In this document: positions 25,399 to 34,039 of the stretch, piece by piece | Numbering within the stretch: position 1 is the stretch's first letter | Layout of the letters: every line of letters starts with the position of its first letter | Assembly: GCA_017308495.1 (NCBI GenBank) | Contig: JAFKES010000118.1 | Coordinates: forward strand, 1-35,335 | Direction of reading: 5' to 3' | Origin: Afipia sp. | GTDB taxonomy: Bacteria > Pseudomonadota > Alphaproteobacteria > Rhizobiales > Xanthobacteraceae | Length of the DNA: 35,335 bases | Made by a program: the position numbers and the translations under genes | The notes under the pieces: generated by a model | Seen by the model: the letters and a program-made list of their open reading frames with translations, nothing else | What the model was told of the DNA's origin: nothing | Databases searched by the model: none

Positions 25399-26882
25399 CA
25401 GATGCCGAGCTTGCTCTTGAGCAGATCGTTGACGGCCTGCGGATTGACCTTGCCGCCGGACGACTTCATCACCTGACCGACGAACCAGCCGAGCATCGCC
25501 GGCTTGTCTTTCACCTGCGCGACCTTGTCCGGATTGGCGGCGATGATGCCGTCCACCACCTTCTCGATGGCGCCGAGATCGGTGACCTGCTTCATGCCGA
25601 GGCTGTCGACCAGCGCACGCGGATCGCCGCCCTTGGTCCAGACGATTTCGAACAGGTCCTTGGCGATCTTCCCGGAGATGGTTCCCTCGCCGATCAGATC
25701 GACGATCGCTGCGAGTTGTTCCGCCGACACCGGAGACGCGGAAATATCCTGCCCCTCCTTGTTGAGGCGGCCGAACAGCTCGTTGATGACCCAGTTGGCC
25801 GCCAGCTTGCCATCGCGCGTCTTGTCGGCGAGCCCGGCCAGCACCGCTTCGTAGAAATCCGCACTCTCGCGCTCGGCCACCAGAACGCTGGCGTCATAGG
25901 GCGTGAGGGCGAAGGCGGCCATGAAGCGCTCGCGCTTGGCGTCCGGCAGTTCCGGCAGGCCGGCCTTCAGCTCGTCGACGTAGGCGGCGGTCAGTTCCAG
26001 CGGCAGCAGGTCAGGATCGGGGAAATAGCGATAGTCGTGCGCCTCTTCCTTGGAGCGCATCGAGCGGGTCTCGCCCCGGTTCGGATCGTACAGCCGGGTT
26101 TCCTGCTCGATCGCGCCGCCGTCTTCGAGGATGCCGATCTGGCGGCGCGCCTCGAATTCGATCGCCTGTCCGATGAAGCGGATCGAGTTGACGTTCTTGA
26201 TCTCGCAGCGGGTGCCGAAAGGCTCGCCCGGCCGGCGCACCGAGACGTTGACGTCGGCGCGCAGGTTGCCCTTCTCCATGTCGCCGTCGCAGGTGCCGAG
26301 ATAGCGCAGGATGGTGCGCAGCTTGCTGACATAGGCCTGCGCCTGGGCGGAGGTGCGCATGTCCGGCCTGGAGACGATCTCCATCAGCGCCACGCCGGAG
26401 CGGTTGAGGTCCACGAACGACATGGTCGGGTGCTGGTCGTGCAGCAGCTTGCCGGCGTCCTGCTCCAGATGCAGGCGCTCGATGCCGACCGCGATGCTGT
26501 CGCCATCCGGCAGTTCGACGCTCACCACCCCCTCGCCGACCACCGGCGACTTGAACTGGCTGATCTGATAGCCCTGCGGCAGGTCGGGATAGAAATAGTT
26601 CTTACGGTCGAAAGTCGATTTCAGATTGATCTTAGCGTTCAGGCCGAGGCCGGTGCGCACCGCCTGCGCCACGCACTCCTCGTTGATGACGGGCAGCATG
26701 CCGGGCATGGCCGCGTCCACCAGCGAGACGTGATCGTTCGGCGCGCCACCGAACGCGGTGGAAGCGCCGGAGAACAGCTTGGCGTTCGAGGTCACCTGGG
26801 CGTGTACCTCAAGACCGATGACTATTTCCCAGTCGCCGGTGGCGCCCTTGATGAGCTTGGATGGTTTCACGGGTGCGTTCAT
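25398..26882 (-). CDS. gatB: Asp-tRNA(Asn)/Glu-tRNA(Gln) amidotransferase subunit B
   Basis: GatB binds the misacylated tRNA and phosphorylates the Glu or Asp side chain, which is then amidated with ammonia from GatA. The 494-residue product has [11 protein letters not shown] near the N-terminus, [14 protein letters not shown], and the [13 protein letters not shown] motif of the cradle domain. A C-terminal YqeY-like tRNA-binding tail follows (from about 350). The start at 26882 (MNAPVKPSK) is preferred; a far longer in-frame opening to 27122 would run into the patatin gene. It lies 50 bases after the patatin gene and is the last of this leftward run. Confidence 0.96.
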   Translation of the reverse strand: MNAPVKPSKLIKGATGDWEIVIGLEVHAQVTSNAKLFSGASTAFGGAPNDHVSLVDAAMPGMLPVINEECVAQAVRTGLGLNAKINLKSTFDRKNYFYPDLPQGYQISQFKSPVVGEGVVSVELPDGDSIAVGIERLHLEQDAGKLLHDQHPTMSFVDLNRSGVALMEIVSRPDMRTSAQAQAYVSKLRTILRYLGTCDGDMEKGNLRADVNVSVRRPGEPFGTRCEIKNVNSIRFIGQAIEFEARRQIGILEDGGAIEQETRLYDPNRGETRSMRSKEEAHDYRYFPDPDLLPLELTAAYVDELKAGLPELPDAKRERFMAAFALTPYDASVLVAERESADFYEAVLAGLADKTRDGKLAANWVINELFGRLNKEGQDISASPVSAEQLAAIVDLIGEGTISGKIAKDLFEIVWTKGGDPRALVDSLGMKQVTDLGAIEKVVDGIIAANPDKVAQVKDKPAMLGWFVGQVMKSSGGKVNPQAVNDLLKSKLGI

Positions 26883-26932
26883 GGGGCGACTTTTACCCCA
26901 CCCCCGAACAGGAGAAAACCCCCGCGCGGGCG

Positions 26933-28336
26933 TTACAGGCTGCCGGCGAAGGCTTTGAAGACCGGGCTGCCGCGCAGCGTATCGCGCCCCGCTTCGATCA
27001 CGTCGTCGACCTGCTCCTGCGGCAGCGAAAAGCGGGTCGGGACCTTGCTCAGCCGGTCCGCACGCACCGGATCGAGCTGGTTGAATCCAACCCGCCCGAC
27101 AAAGAAACGGATGTCCCGGCAACTCCAGTTAGGACCGGCGCCGTAGCGGGCGCGATCGGCTGCGGACAAGCCGCAGCGCCACCGGATCAAGGCGGCCTGC
27201 CAGTCGTTCATCGTGCTGTTAAAGGCGGTGAAGCTGGTCGCCACGCTGGATCCGAGGGTGGTGTCCACGGCGGCCCCGACGAGATCCGAGCCGCGCGGAC
27301 CCTCGATCGTGTTGATCCATTCGGGAGACGGTCCGGGCGCGGAGGCGTCGGCCACCAGGAACAGCGCGCGCCGCAATTTGACGGCCTGCTTCGGCGAGAG
27401 CGGCCCATAAGGGGTATCCGACGACAGGCGGGAGATGGTGAAGCCCGACAATCCGAAATTGTCGACAAGCCCGCCATCCAACAGCTTGATGAACGGCACC
27501 GCGCCGTCATGATATTTGGTGAGCGCCGATGCAAAACTGGCCAGCATCGGCGAGGCATTCCGGTCGCGCTGCACGCGCGCGACCCAGGCCGGCAACGGCT
27601 GATCGCATTTCGTCGGGAAAGACTGGATCACCACCGGCGCAAACACCACCGGCACCGCCGCCGACGCCGCGACCGCGTTCGACAGCGGATACTGCGACAG
27701 GTCGCTGCAGATGGCGTTGAACGTCACCGCGCCGAACACGAACGGCGTCCTGTTGTAGATGTCGGACGCGTTGATCCAGACGCGTGGCTTGCCGATCGCC
27801 CGGAACTCGCCGAACGTCGCGCCATGGAACAGATTGGCGTCGAGCCAGCGCGGAAAACCGGTCGAATCATTGATGCCGCCCGCGAAAGCCCGGCTCAGCG
27901 TCGCCAGGCTGACACTGGTTTGCAGACCCTCCTCGGCATTGCGCAGCAGGAATTTCTCACGGAAGTCGGCAAGACCGGCTCTCTTCTTGAGGCCGTAATA
28001 GGCGGCCGTGACGGAGCCACCGGAGACGCCGGAGATAAATTCGACCCGGTCGATCATCGGCTGCTGGGCACCGCGCACCGGAATGCGCTCCAGCTCCGAC
28101 AGCACGCCGAAAGCGTAAGCGGCTGCGCGCGTGCCGCCCCCGGAAAAGGACAGGCCGATAATCGTCTCGTCCGCGCTGGTGTTTTCCTCGAACGCCGGGC
28201 CCAGATTGTTGGCCAGATTTGGTGGCGTGCCGGGCAGATTGACAGGCGCGTTCTGGATCGAGGCGCAGCCGAGCAGCACGCCCGATACAAACGCCACACC
28301 GACGAGAGGCCGCGCCCAACGCATCATCACCATCAT
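26933..28336 (-). CDS. patatin-like phospholipase, predicted lipoprotein
   Basis: A 467-residue patatin-domain protein. The N-terminus has a hydrophobic stretch ending in the lipobox VLLGC, with Cys24 as the lipid-bearing residue, so it is likely anchored in the envelope. The oxyanion loop is [15 protein letters not shown]; the nucleophile is Ser105 in GVSGGS; the partner Asp287 is in LLDGGLVDN. These are the full Ser-Asp dyad motifs. Several ATG codons lie close together (28336, 28333, 28327, 28324) and one at 28375; none has a clear ribosome site. It sits between gatA and gatB, but a terminator lies after gatA, so it may have its own promoter. Substrate lipid unknown. Confidence 0.87.
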   Translation of the reverse strand: MMVMMRWARPLVGVAFVSGVLLGCASIQNAPVNLPGTPPNLANNLGPAFEENTSADETIIGLSFSGGGTRAAAYAFGVLSELERIPVRGAQQPMIDRVEFISGVSGGSVTAAYYGLKKRAGLADFREKFLLRNAEEGLQTSVSLATLSRAFAGGINDSTGFPRWLDANLFHGATFGEFRAIGKPRVWINASDIYNRTPFVFGAVTFNAICSDLSQYPLSNAVAASAAVPVVFAPVVIQSFPTKCDQPLPAWVARVQRDRNASPMLASFASALTKYHDGAVPFIKLLDGGLVDNFGLSGFTISRLSSDTPYGPLSPKQAVKLRRALFLVADASAPGPSPEWINTIEGPRGSDLVGAAVDTTLGSSVATSFTAFNSTMNDWQAALIRWRCGLSAADRARYGAGPNWSCRDIRFFVGRVGFNQLDPVRADRLSKVPTRFSLPQEQVDDVIEAGRDTLRGSPVFKAFAGSL

Positions 28337-28407
28337 CCGACGATCTTTATCACTGCCGAAGGTTAAGGAACACATATTGAAACGTGACCGGACAAGAATC
28401 CGGCCAA

Positions 28408-28430
28408 ACCAAAGCCGCGCGGACGCGGCT
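28408..28430 (-). terminator. terminator at the gatA stop
   Basis: AGCCGCG (28413-28419) pairs with CGCGGCT (28424-28430) around a 4-base loop; on the minus strand TTTGGTTT follows. It overlaps the first base of the gatA stop codon. A smaller inverted repeat (CCGGA/TCCGG, 28388-28403) follows. Confidence 0.65.
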
Positions 28431-29908
28431 CAGACCCACCACTTCGCCGGCGTGAAGGTCCCGGCGGCCCGCTCTACCACCTCCCCGAGCGAGAACAGGG
28501 TCTCCTCGTCGAACGGACGGCCGATCAGTTGCAGGCCGAGCGGCAGCCCCTGCCCGTCCTGCCCCGCCGGCACGGCGATGCCCGGCAGACCGGCCATGTT
28601 CACCGTCACCGTGAAGATGTCGTTGAGATACATCTCGACCGGATCGGCCTGCCCCTTTTCGCCGATACCGAACGCGGCCGACGGCGTCGCCGGCGTCAGA
28701 ATGGCGTTCACCCCCTGGGCGAAGACATCCTCGAAGTCCTTCTTGATCAGCGTGCGCACCTTCTGCGCGCGCAGGTAATAGGCGTCGTAATAGCCGGCGG
28801 ACAGCACATAGGTGCCGATCATGATGCGACGGCGGACTTCGGGGCCGAAGCCTTGCGCGCGGGTGTTCTCGTACATCTCGGCGATATTTCGGCCGCTGAC
28901 CCGCGCGCCATAGCGCACGCCGTCATAGCGCGCGAGATTGCTCGAAGCCTCCGCCGGCGCGACGACATAATAAGCCGGCAGCGCATATTTGGTGTGCGGC
29001 AGCGACACCTCGACCAGTTCGGCGCCGGCCGCACGCAGCCAGTCCGCACCCTCGGCCCACAGCGCCTCGATCCGGTCGGACATGCCATCGAGACGGTATT
29101 CCTTCGGAATGCCGATCTTCATGCCTTTGACCGACCGGCCGATGGCCGCCTCATAGTCCGGCACCGGCAGATCCACCGAGGTGGTGTCCTTGGGATCGTG
29201 GCCGGCCATCGAGCGCATCAGGATCGCGGCGTCGCGCACGGTGCGCGCGAACGGGCCGGCCTGATCCAGCGACGAGGCGAAGGCGACGATGCCCCAGCGC
29301 GAACAGCGGCCATAGGTCGGCTTGATACCGACGATGCCGGTGAACGCCGCCGGCTGGCGGATCGAGCCGCCGGTATCGGTGCCGGTCGCGCCAAGGCAGA
29401 GATTGGCCGCCACCGCCGACGCCGAGCCGCCCGACGAGCCGCCCGGCACCAGAGCAGCGTCCGAGCCCTCGCGCCGCCACGGGTTGACGACCGGCCCGAA
29501 CGCCGAGGTCTCGTTGGACGAGCCCATGGCGAATTCGTCGTTGTTGAGCTTGCCGAGCATCACCGCGCCGTCGCGCCACAGCTGCGAAGTGACGGTGGAT
29601 TCGTAAGGTGGCGTGAAACCGCCAAGGATCTTCGAGCACGCGGTGGTGCGCACGCCTTCGGTGGCGAACAGATCCTTGATGCCGAGCGGAATGCCCGCCA
29701 GCGGCCCGGCCTCGCCGCGCGCGATAGCCGCATCGGCGGCGCGCGCCTGCTCCCGCGCCCGGTCGGGCGTTTCCAGCACATAGGCATTGAGCGCGCGCGC
29801 CTTCTCCATCGCCGCCAGATACGCGTCGGTGAATTCAAGCGCGGTGAAGGATTTCTGCGCCAGGCCCTCGCGGGCATCGGCAAGCGTCAGCGAAGTGAGG
29901 TCAGTCAT
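28430..29908 (-). CDS. gatA: Asp-tRNA(Asn)/Glu-tRNA(Gln) amidotransferase subunit A
   Basis: GatA releases ammonia from glutamine for the transamidation done with GatB and GatC. The 492-residue amidase has the Ser-cisSer-Lys triad: Lys78 in [10 protein letters not shown], Ser158 in PGGSSGGSA and Ser182 in [10 protein letters not shown]. The start at 29908 (MTDLTSLTL) fits the family; an in-frame opening reaching 30079 would overlap the upstream small gene and is not used. It overlaps the end of that 63-residue gene by 8 bases. Presence of GatCAB implies that Gln-tRNA, Asn-tRNA or both are made by the indirect route. Confidence 0.97.
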   Translation of the reverse strand: MTDLTSLTLADAREGLAQKSFTALEFTDAYLAAMEKARALNAYVLETPDRAREQARAADAAIARGEAGPLAGIPLGIKDLFATEGVRTTACSKILGGFTPPYESTVTSQLWRDGAVMLGKLNNDEFAMGSSNETSAFGPVVNPWRREGSDAALVPGGSSGGSASAVAANLCLGATGTDTGGSIRQPAAFTGIVGIKPTYGRCSRWGIVAFASSLDQAGPFARTVRDAAILMRSMAGHDPKDTTSVDLPVPDYEAAIGRSVKGMKIGIPKEYRLDGMSDRIEALWAEGADWLRAAGAELVEVSLPHTKYALPAYYVVAPAEASSNLARYDGVRYGARVSGRNIAEMYENTRAQGFGPEVRRRIMIGTYVLSAGYYDAYYLRAQKVRTLIKKDFEDVFAQGVNAILTPATPSAAFGIGEKGQADPVEMYLNDIFTVTVNMAGLPGIAVPAGQDGQGLPLGLQLIGRPFDEETLFSLGEVVERAAGTFTPAKWWV

Positions 29909-30092
29909 TCTCGATCGGATCACAGATAAAAGGCGATTTGGCTTTGAGGCGTTCGGCGTCGGCCTTCTGGAGTTCGTCCAGCAGCATGTCCATCGCCTTG
30001 TCGGGATCGGCCACCTGCCCCGCCCGCTCCATCGCGTCGAGATAGGACATGTAGGCGGCGTAGTTCTTTTCGTCGTCACACAGCAGGCACAT
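29901..30092 (-). CDS. 63-residue CxxC protein between gatC and gatA
   Basis: A small protein starting [21 protein letters not shown] and ending DPIEND; quoted part shortened to its core, with Cys2 and Cys5 forming CxxC right at the N-terminus. A further Cys lies near the end (FICDP). The rest is charged and helical ([21 protein letters not shown]). It starts 14 bases after gatC and its end overlaps gatA by 8 bases, so it is almost surely translated with them. Similar small proteins occur in this place in Bradyrhizobium relatives as far as I recall, without a named function. A metal-binding or redox role is only a guess from the cysteines. Confidence 0.8.
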   Translation of the reverse strand: MCLLCDDEKNYAAYMSYLDAMERAGQVADPDKAMDMLLDELQKADAERLKAKSPFICDPIEND

Positions 30093-30106
30093 GGCAGCCT
30101 CCGAAC

Positions 30107-30394
30107 CTATTCGACGACCTTCGGCACGAGGAAGAAGTGATCCTCCGTCGCCGGCGCGTTGGCGAGCACCCTGTCGGGAATGCCGCCGTCGGTCACGACG
30201 TCGCGGCGCTTCTTCATCGCCATCGGCGTCACCGAGGTCATCGGCTCGACGCCGTCGACATCGACCTCCGACAGTTGCTCGACGAAGGCCAGCATCGCGT
30301 TCAACTCGCCCTGCAGATGGGGGATCTCCTCGTCCTTCACCGCGATGCGCGCAAGGTGCGCGATCCGGCGAACGGTGGCGGCATCGACTGACAT
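30107..30394 (-). CDS. gatC: Asp-tRNA(Asn)/Glu-tRNA(Gln) amidotransferase subunit C
   Basis: GatC is the small belt subunit that wraps GatA and touches GatB. The 95-residue product has [12 protein letters not shown] at the N-terminus, the middle [21 protein letters not shown] and the tail [16 protein letters not shown], all hallmarks. The start at 30394 (MSVDAATV) is the family start; the longer in-frame ATG at 30457 adds 21 residues unlike GatC. It is first in the gatC, CxxC gene, gatA run. Confidence 0.96.
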   Translation of the reverse strand: MSVDAATVRRIAHLARIAVKDEEIPHLQGELNAMLAFVEQLSEVDVDGVEPMTSVTPMAMKKRRDVVTDGGIPDRVLANAPATEDHFFLVPKVVE

Positions 30395-30541
30395 GGGCGG
30401 AAAGCTCCGGGCGGCAGATTCAGCCGCCCTCTTAGAACATTCAGCGGGGATCGCCAACCCACATCCCGTCGCAGAGCACGGGGGCCGCCAGAATTAATGA
30501 AATCCCGTCAATAACTTGGGTGAATTCGGCAGGCGACGCCC

Positions 30542-31618
30542 TTATCCGCCAATCTGCCGCAGCCGCGCCAAACCCTCGGCGGCAAGCGCCCGGGTCAGCT
30601 CTGTGGCATTCGCCTGCCGCCGCATACCCACCGCCTGCCCCGCCCAGAGATTGCTGAAATCGACCCGGCCAAGCTTTTCGGCAGCGCCTTTCAACGGGCC
30701 GAATGCCGCCGACGCGTGAGGGAAAGCGGGGGCATCCGGCGACACCGGACCCACTTCGCGCATGACGCGATTGACCACGCCGCGCGCCGGCCGCCCGGTC
30801 ATGACATTGGTGATGACGGTGGAGTCGTCGGCCGCCGAGGCCAGCGCGGCACGGCCGAGAGCGGACACCTTGGATTCCGGGGTGTGAAGATAGGCCGTGC
30901 CGACCTGCACGCCTGCCGCGCCCAGCGCGAAGGCGGCGGCGATGCCGCGCCCGTCGGCGATGCCGCCGGCCGCGATCACCGGTAGGCGCACCGCATCCAC
31001 CACCTGCGGCACGAGCGCGAATGTGCCCGGCTGCGACGCGATCTCCTCGGTGAGGAACATGCCGCGATGGCCGCCGGCCTCCGCGCCCTGCGCGATGATG
31101 GCGTCGACGCCGCGCTGCTCCAGCCACACCGCTTCCTTGACCACGGTGGCGCAGCCGATCACCCGCGCGCCCGTCGCCTTGACCCGCTGCAGCAGCGCCG
31201 CTTCGGGTAGGCCGAAGTGGAAGCTGACGACCTCCGGCTTCAACTCCTCCACCAGCTCGCACATCTCCGCGCTGAACGGTGCGCGGGCGGCGGCCGGCAG
31301 CGGCGCGTCGGGGTCCAGTCCCAGCTCTCTATAATAAGGCTGAAGCCGCTTGCGCCACCCGGCTTCCCGCGCCGGATCGAGCGCCACCGCCGTGTGGCAG
31401 AAGAAGTTCATACCGAGCGGCGCGCTGACGCGCTGGCGGAAAATGCCGACTTGCTCGCGCGCCTTCTCCACCGCGATCATCGCGCAGGGCAGCGAGGCGA
31501 GCGCGCCGCCTTCGGCCGCGCCGATCATCACGTCGACGTCCTGAACGCCGGCCATCGGCGCCTGAACGATGGGAACGTCGATTCCGAAAAGGTCGAGAAG
31601 TCTGCGGTCAGGCCACAT
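30542..31618 (-). CDS. nitronate monooxygenase (NMO class I)
   Basis: An FMN enzyme that oxidises alkyl nitronates such as propionate 3-nitronate to less toxic products. The 358-residue TIM barrel has IVQAPMAGVQD near the N-terminus, VSFHFGLPE (131-139), GCATVVKEA (155-163) and AQGAEAGGHRG with the catalytic His184. FMN-phosphate motifs AAGGIADGRG and VQVGTAYLHT follow. Length is normal. It is read leftward, 147 bases before gatC, and diverges from ruvX. The true substrate in this organism is not known. Confidence 0.9.
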   Translation of the reverse strand: MWPDRRLLDLFGIDVPIVQAPMAGVQDVDVMIGAAEGGALASLPCAMIAVEKAREQVGIFRQRVSAPLGMNFFCHTAVALDPAREAGWRKRLQPYYRELGLDPDAPLPAAARAPFSAEMCELVEELKPEVVSFHFGLPEAALLQRVKATGARVIGCATVVKEAVWLEQRGVDAIIAQGAEAGGHRGMFLTEEIASQPGTFALVPQVVDAVRLPVIAAGGIADGRGIAAAFALGAAGVQVGTAYLHTPESKVSALGRAALASAADDSTVITNVMTGRPARGVVNRVMREVGPVSPDAPAFPHASAAFGPLKGAAEKLGRVDFSNLWAGQAVGMRRQANATELTRALAAEGLARLRQIGG

Positions 31619-31805
31619 GGTCGCTCGCTTGCTGTTGTGGGGGGATCGCTGCGGGCGCCGTTGCCTGAGCCCGCGCAGGCTAGCACATCGCCGCGCGCGA
31701 CCGCCAGATGCACACCGGGCGCTACGCGAGCGCCGAATGCCCGGCATGCGACGACCCGGGCCTGGATGCTTTGCAAGATTTGCATCCCGCATGATAAGCG
31801 AGGCC

Positions 31806-32294
31806 ATGCCCGCACCTGTTTTACCGCTCACCGAGGCCGCCGCACACTGGCCCGCACGAGGCGCCCTGATCGGGCTCGACCTCGGCACCAAGACCATCGG
31901 CGTCGCCGTGTCCGACCCCGACCGCAAGCTGGCGACGGGCGTGGAGACCATCCAGCGCAAGACCTTCACCGCGGATGCCGCGCGGCTTCTGGCGATTGCC
32001 ACGGAGCGCGGCGTCAACGGCTTCGTGCTCGGCCTGCCGATCAACATGGACGGCAGCGAAGGCCCGCGCGCCCAATCGACCCGGGCCTTCGCGCGCAATT
32101 TCGCCCGCCAGACGGAATTGGCCATCGGCCTGTGGGACGAGCGGCTGTCCACCGCCGCGGTGGAGCGCGAACTGATCGGCCTCGACATGAGCCGGGCGCG
32201 GCGCGCCAAGGTGATCGACGAACATGCCGCCATCTTCATTCTTCAGGGCGCGCTGGACCGGCTGGCCGCGCTGCGACGATCCGGAGCGGACTGA
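31806..32294 (+). CDS. ruvX: Holliday junction resolvase-like / pre-16S rRNA nuclease RuvX (YqgF)
   Basis: YqgF/RuvX is an RNase H-fold nuclease needed for 16S rRNA 5' maturation. The 162-residue product has the first acidic motif ALIGLDLGTKTIGVAVSD, then FVLGLPINMDGSEG, WDERLSTAAVE with its acidic pair, and a final DEHAAIFILQGALD with Asp and Glu. The start at 31806 has a GAGG site; an ATG at 31791 is possible. Its stop and the next start overlap (TGATG), so the transporter is translationally coupled. Confidence 0.94.
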   Translation: MPAPVLPLTEAAAHWPARGALIGLDLGTKTIGVAVSDPDRKLATGVETIQRKTFTADAARLLAIATERGVNGFVLGLPINMDGSEGPRAQSTRAFARNFARQTELAIGLWDERLSTAAVERELIGLDMSRARRAKVIDEHAAIFILQGALDRLAALRRSGAD

Positions 32295-33220
32295 TGCTGG
32301 CGGTTTTCACGGCGCTGCTGCCGGTTTTTCTGCTGATCGCGCTGGGCTTCGTCCTGAAGCGCTCGCTGCTGCCGCACGAGGCGCATTGGCACGGCCTCGA
32401 ACAGATCGTCTATTACATCCTGTTCCCGTCGCTGATGATCCAGACGCTGGCCCGCGCCGACCTCGCCGGCGTTCCGGTGGCCGGCGTCGGAGCGGCCCTG
32501 ATGCTCGGGGTCCTTGCGATGAGCGCGATCTGCCTCCTGCTCCGCCCGCTTCTCGCCAGCCAGTTGAACATCGGCGGCGCGGCGTTCACCTCGATCTTTC
32601 AGGGCGCGACGCGCTGGCAGACCTATGTCGCGCTGGCGATCGCGGCCAATCTTTACGGCGCGCTCGGGCTGACGCTAGCCTCCGTGGCCATGGTGGCGAT
32701 GACCCCGCTACTCAACATCATCTCCGTCTGGGTGCTGGCGCACTATGCAGCGCCGCAGCGCTTGTCATGGGCCGCAATCCTGCGCACCATCGCCAAGAAC
32801 CCTTTCATCTGGGCCTGCGCCCTCGGGCTCGCGCTCAACCTGCTGCACATCCCCTTCACCGGCGTGGTTTACGACTTCACCGACGCGCTCAGCCGCTCGG
32901 CGCTGGCGATCGGCCTGCTGTGCGTCGGCGCGGGACTGCGTCTTCAGGGCGTCGTCCGCGCCGGCGCGCCGGCCTGGATCGCGGTGACGCTCAAGCTGCT
33001 CGTGCTGCCGGCCATCGCGATCTCGCTCGGATATGCCTTCGGCCTCAGCGGATCGAGCCTCGTCGTCGTCGCCTGCTGCACGGCGGTGCCGACTTCGTCG
33101 AGCGCCTACGTGCTGGCGCGGCAGATGGGTGGCGATGCGCCGCTGGTCGCCGAAATCCTGACGCTGCAGACCATGGTAGCCGTGATCACCATGCCGACCG
33201 TGATCGCGCTGGTGGCCTGA
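32294..33220 (+). CDS. AEC family transporter (auxin efflux carrier-like)
   Basis: A 308-residue integral membrane protein with about ten hydrophobic segments in two bundles. Family marks include the first helix FTALLPVFLLIALGFVLKR and the polar breaks in the middle of helices near NLYGALGL and VPTSSSAYVLARQMGGD. AEC members export dicarboxylates, malonate or auxin-like acids; the substrate cannot be told here. The start overlaps the ruvX stop. The gene ends 6 bases from the converging CPBP protease gene, with no room for a separate terminator. Confidence 0.9.
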   Translation: MLAVFTALLPVFLLIALGFVLKRSLLPHEAHWHGLEQIVYYILFPSLMIQTLARADLAGVPVAGVGAALMLGVLAMSAICLLLRPLLASQLNIGGAAFTSIFQGATRWQTYVALAIAANLYGALGLTLASVAMVAMTPLLNIISVWVLAHYAAPQRLSWAAILRTIAKNPFIWACALGLALNLLHIPFTGVVYDFTDALSRSALAIGLLCVGAGLRLQGVVRAGAPAWIAVTLKLLVLPAIAISLGYAFGLSGSSLVVVACCTAVPTSSSAYVLARQMGGDAPLVAEILTLQTMVAVITMPTVIALVA

Positions 33221-33226
33221 TCCGGC

Positions 33227-34012
33227 TCACGACTGGCTGGCGAGCCAGAGAGACTGCAAGGTCGCCAGCAAATTGTTGAGGCCGTGAACCGCCACGGTCA
33301 GCCACGTCGAGTTGGTGCGATAGCGCAGATAGCCGAGCAGCAACCCGATCGAGAACACCTGGCCAAGGAAGAACCAATTGTACTGCATATGCATCGCCGT
33401 CCACACCGCCGACGACAGCACGATGGCGCCAACGGGCCGCAGAAACGTTTCCGACCAGCCGCGATAGAGAAAACCGCGGGCGAAGAATTCCTCCGTGATC
33501 GGCGCGGCGACGCAGAACGCGAACACCAGCAGCCACAACGCGCCATCCGCCTGCGCCGACTTGAGAACGTCCACCATGAAACCGGGCGACGTCTCGTGCC
33601 CGAGCGCGCGCGACAGCAGGTCCCAGCCGGTGATCAGCACGAGGAGCGCGGCCGCACCGATCGCCAGTTCCTTCCATGACGGCACGCGCAGCGCGAGATA
33701 GTCGGCGAACGGCATGCGCGCCGCGCGGGTCGCGATCCACAACGCGCCGAGCACCGCCGGCAGTCCCATCACCACCGACAGCGCGATCGTGACCCCGCTC
33801 GACAGCAGGGCCTTGAACGTCTCGACATCGAGCGAGGCGCGGTCGCGGATGAGGAAGTAACCCACCACCGCGAACTGTCCGGCGAACATGGCGGCGAAGG
33901 CGAACAGGCCCCAGAGGCAGGTGCCGATGAACTTCCACACCCGCGGCGGCCGCCCGGCCGGCGGCACCAGTGGCGCGGACTCGTCCGGGCTCGCGAGGCT
34001 TTCGATGATCAT
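33227..34012 (-). CDS. CPBP family intramembrane metalloprotease
   Basis: A 261-residue membrane protein of the CAAX protease and bacteriocin-processing (Abi) family. Several hydrophobic segments carry the catalytic set: Glu174-Glu175 and Arg179 in PITEEFFARG, His208 in AMHMQ, and His243 in AVHGLNN. The set is complete, so activity is expected. About 25 polar residues precede the first membrane segment. The substrate is unknown. It follows the AidB-like gene by 27 bases on the same strand and probably shares its transcript. Confidence 0.9.
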   Translation of the reverse strand: MIIESLASPDESAPLVPPAGRPPRVWKFIGTCLWGLFAFAAMFAGQFAVVGYFLIRDRASLDVETFKALLSSGVTIALSVVMGLPAVLGALWIATRAARMPFADYLALRVPSWKELAIGAAALLVLITGWDLLSRALGHETSPGFMVDVLKSAQADGALWLLVFAFCVAAPITEEFFARGFLYRGWSETFLRPVGAIVLSSAVWTAMHMQYNWFFLGQVFSIGLLLGYLRYRTNSTWLTVAVHGLNNLLATLQSLWLASQS

Positions 34013-34039
34013 GTCCGGGAATCTCGTCGTTTGTGTTGA

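Noticed and set aside
26883-26932. CCCGCGCGGG palindrome between the patatin gene and gatB as a terminator
   Set aside because: The usable stem is only 3-4 bp once a loop is allowed, so it is too weak to call.
25197-28366. Long open frames opposite gatB and the patatin gene
   Set aside because: Both are antisense to genes with full catalytic or family motifs.
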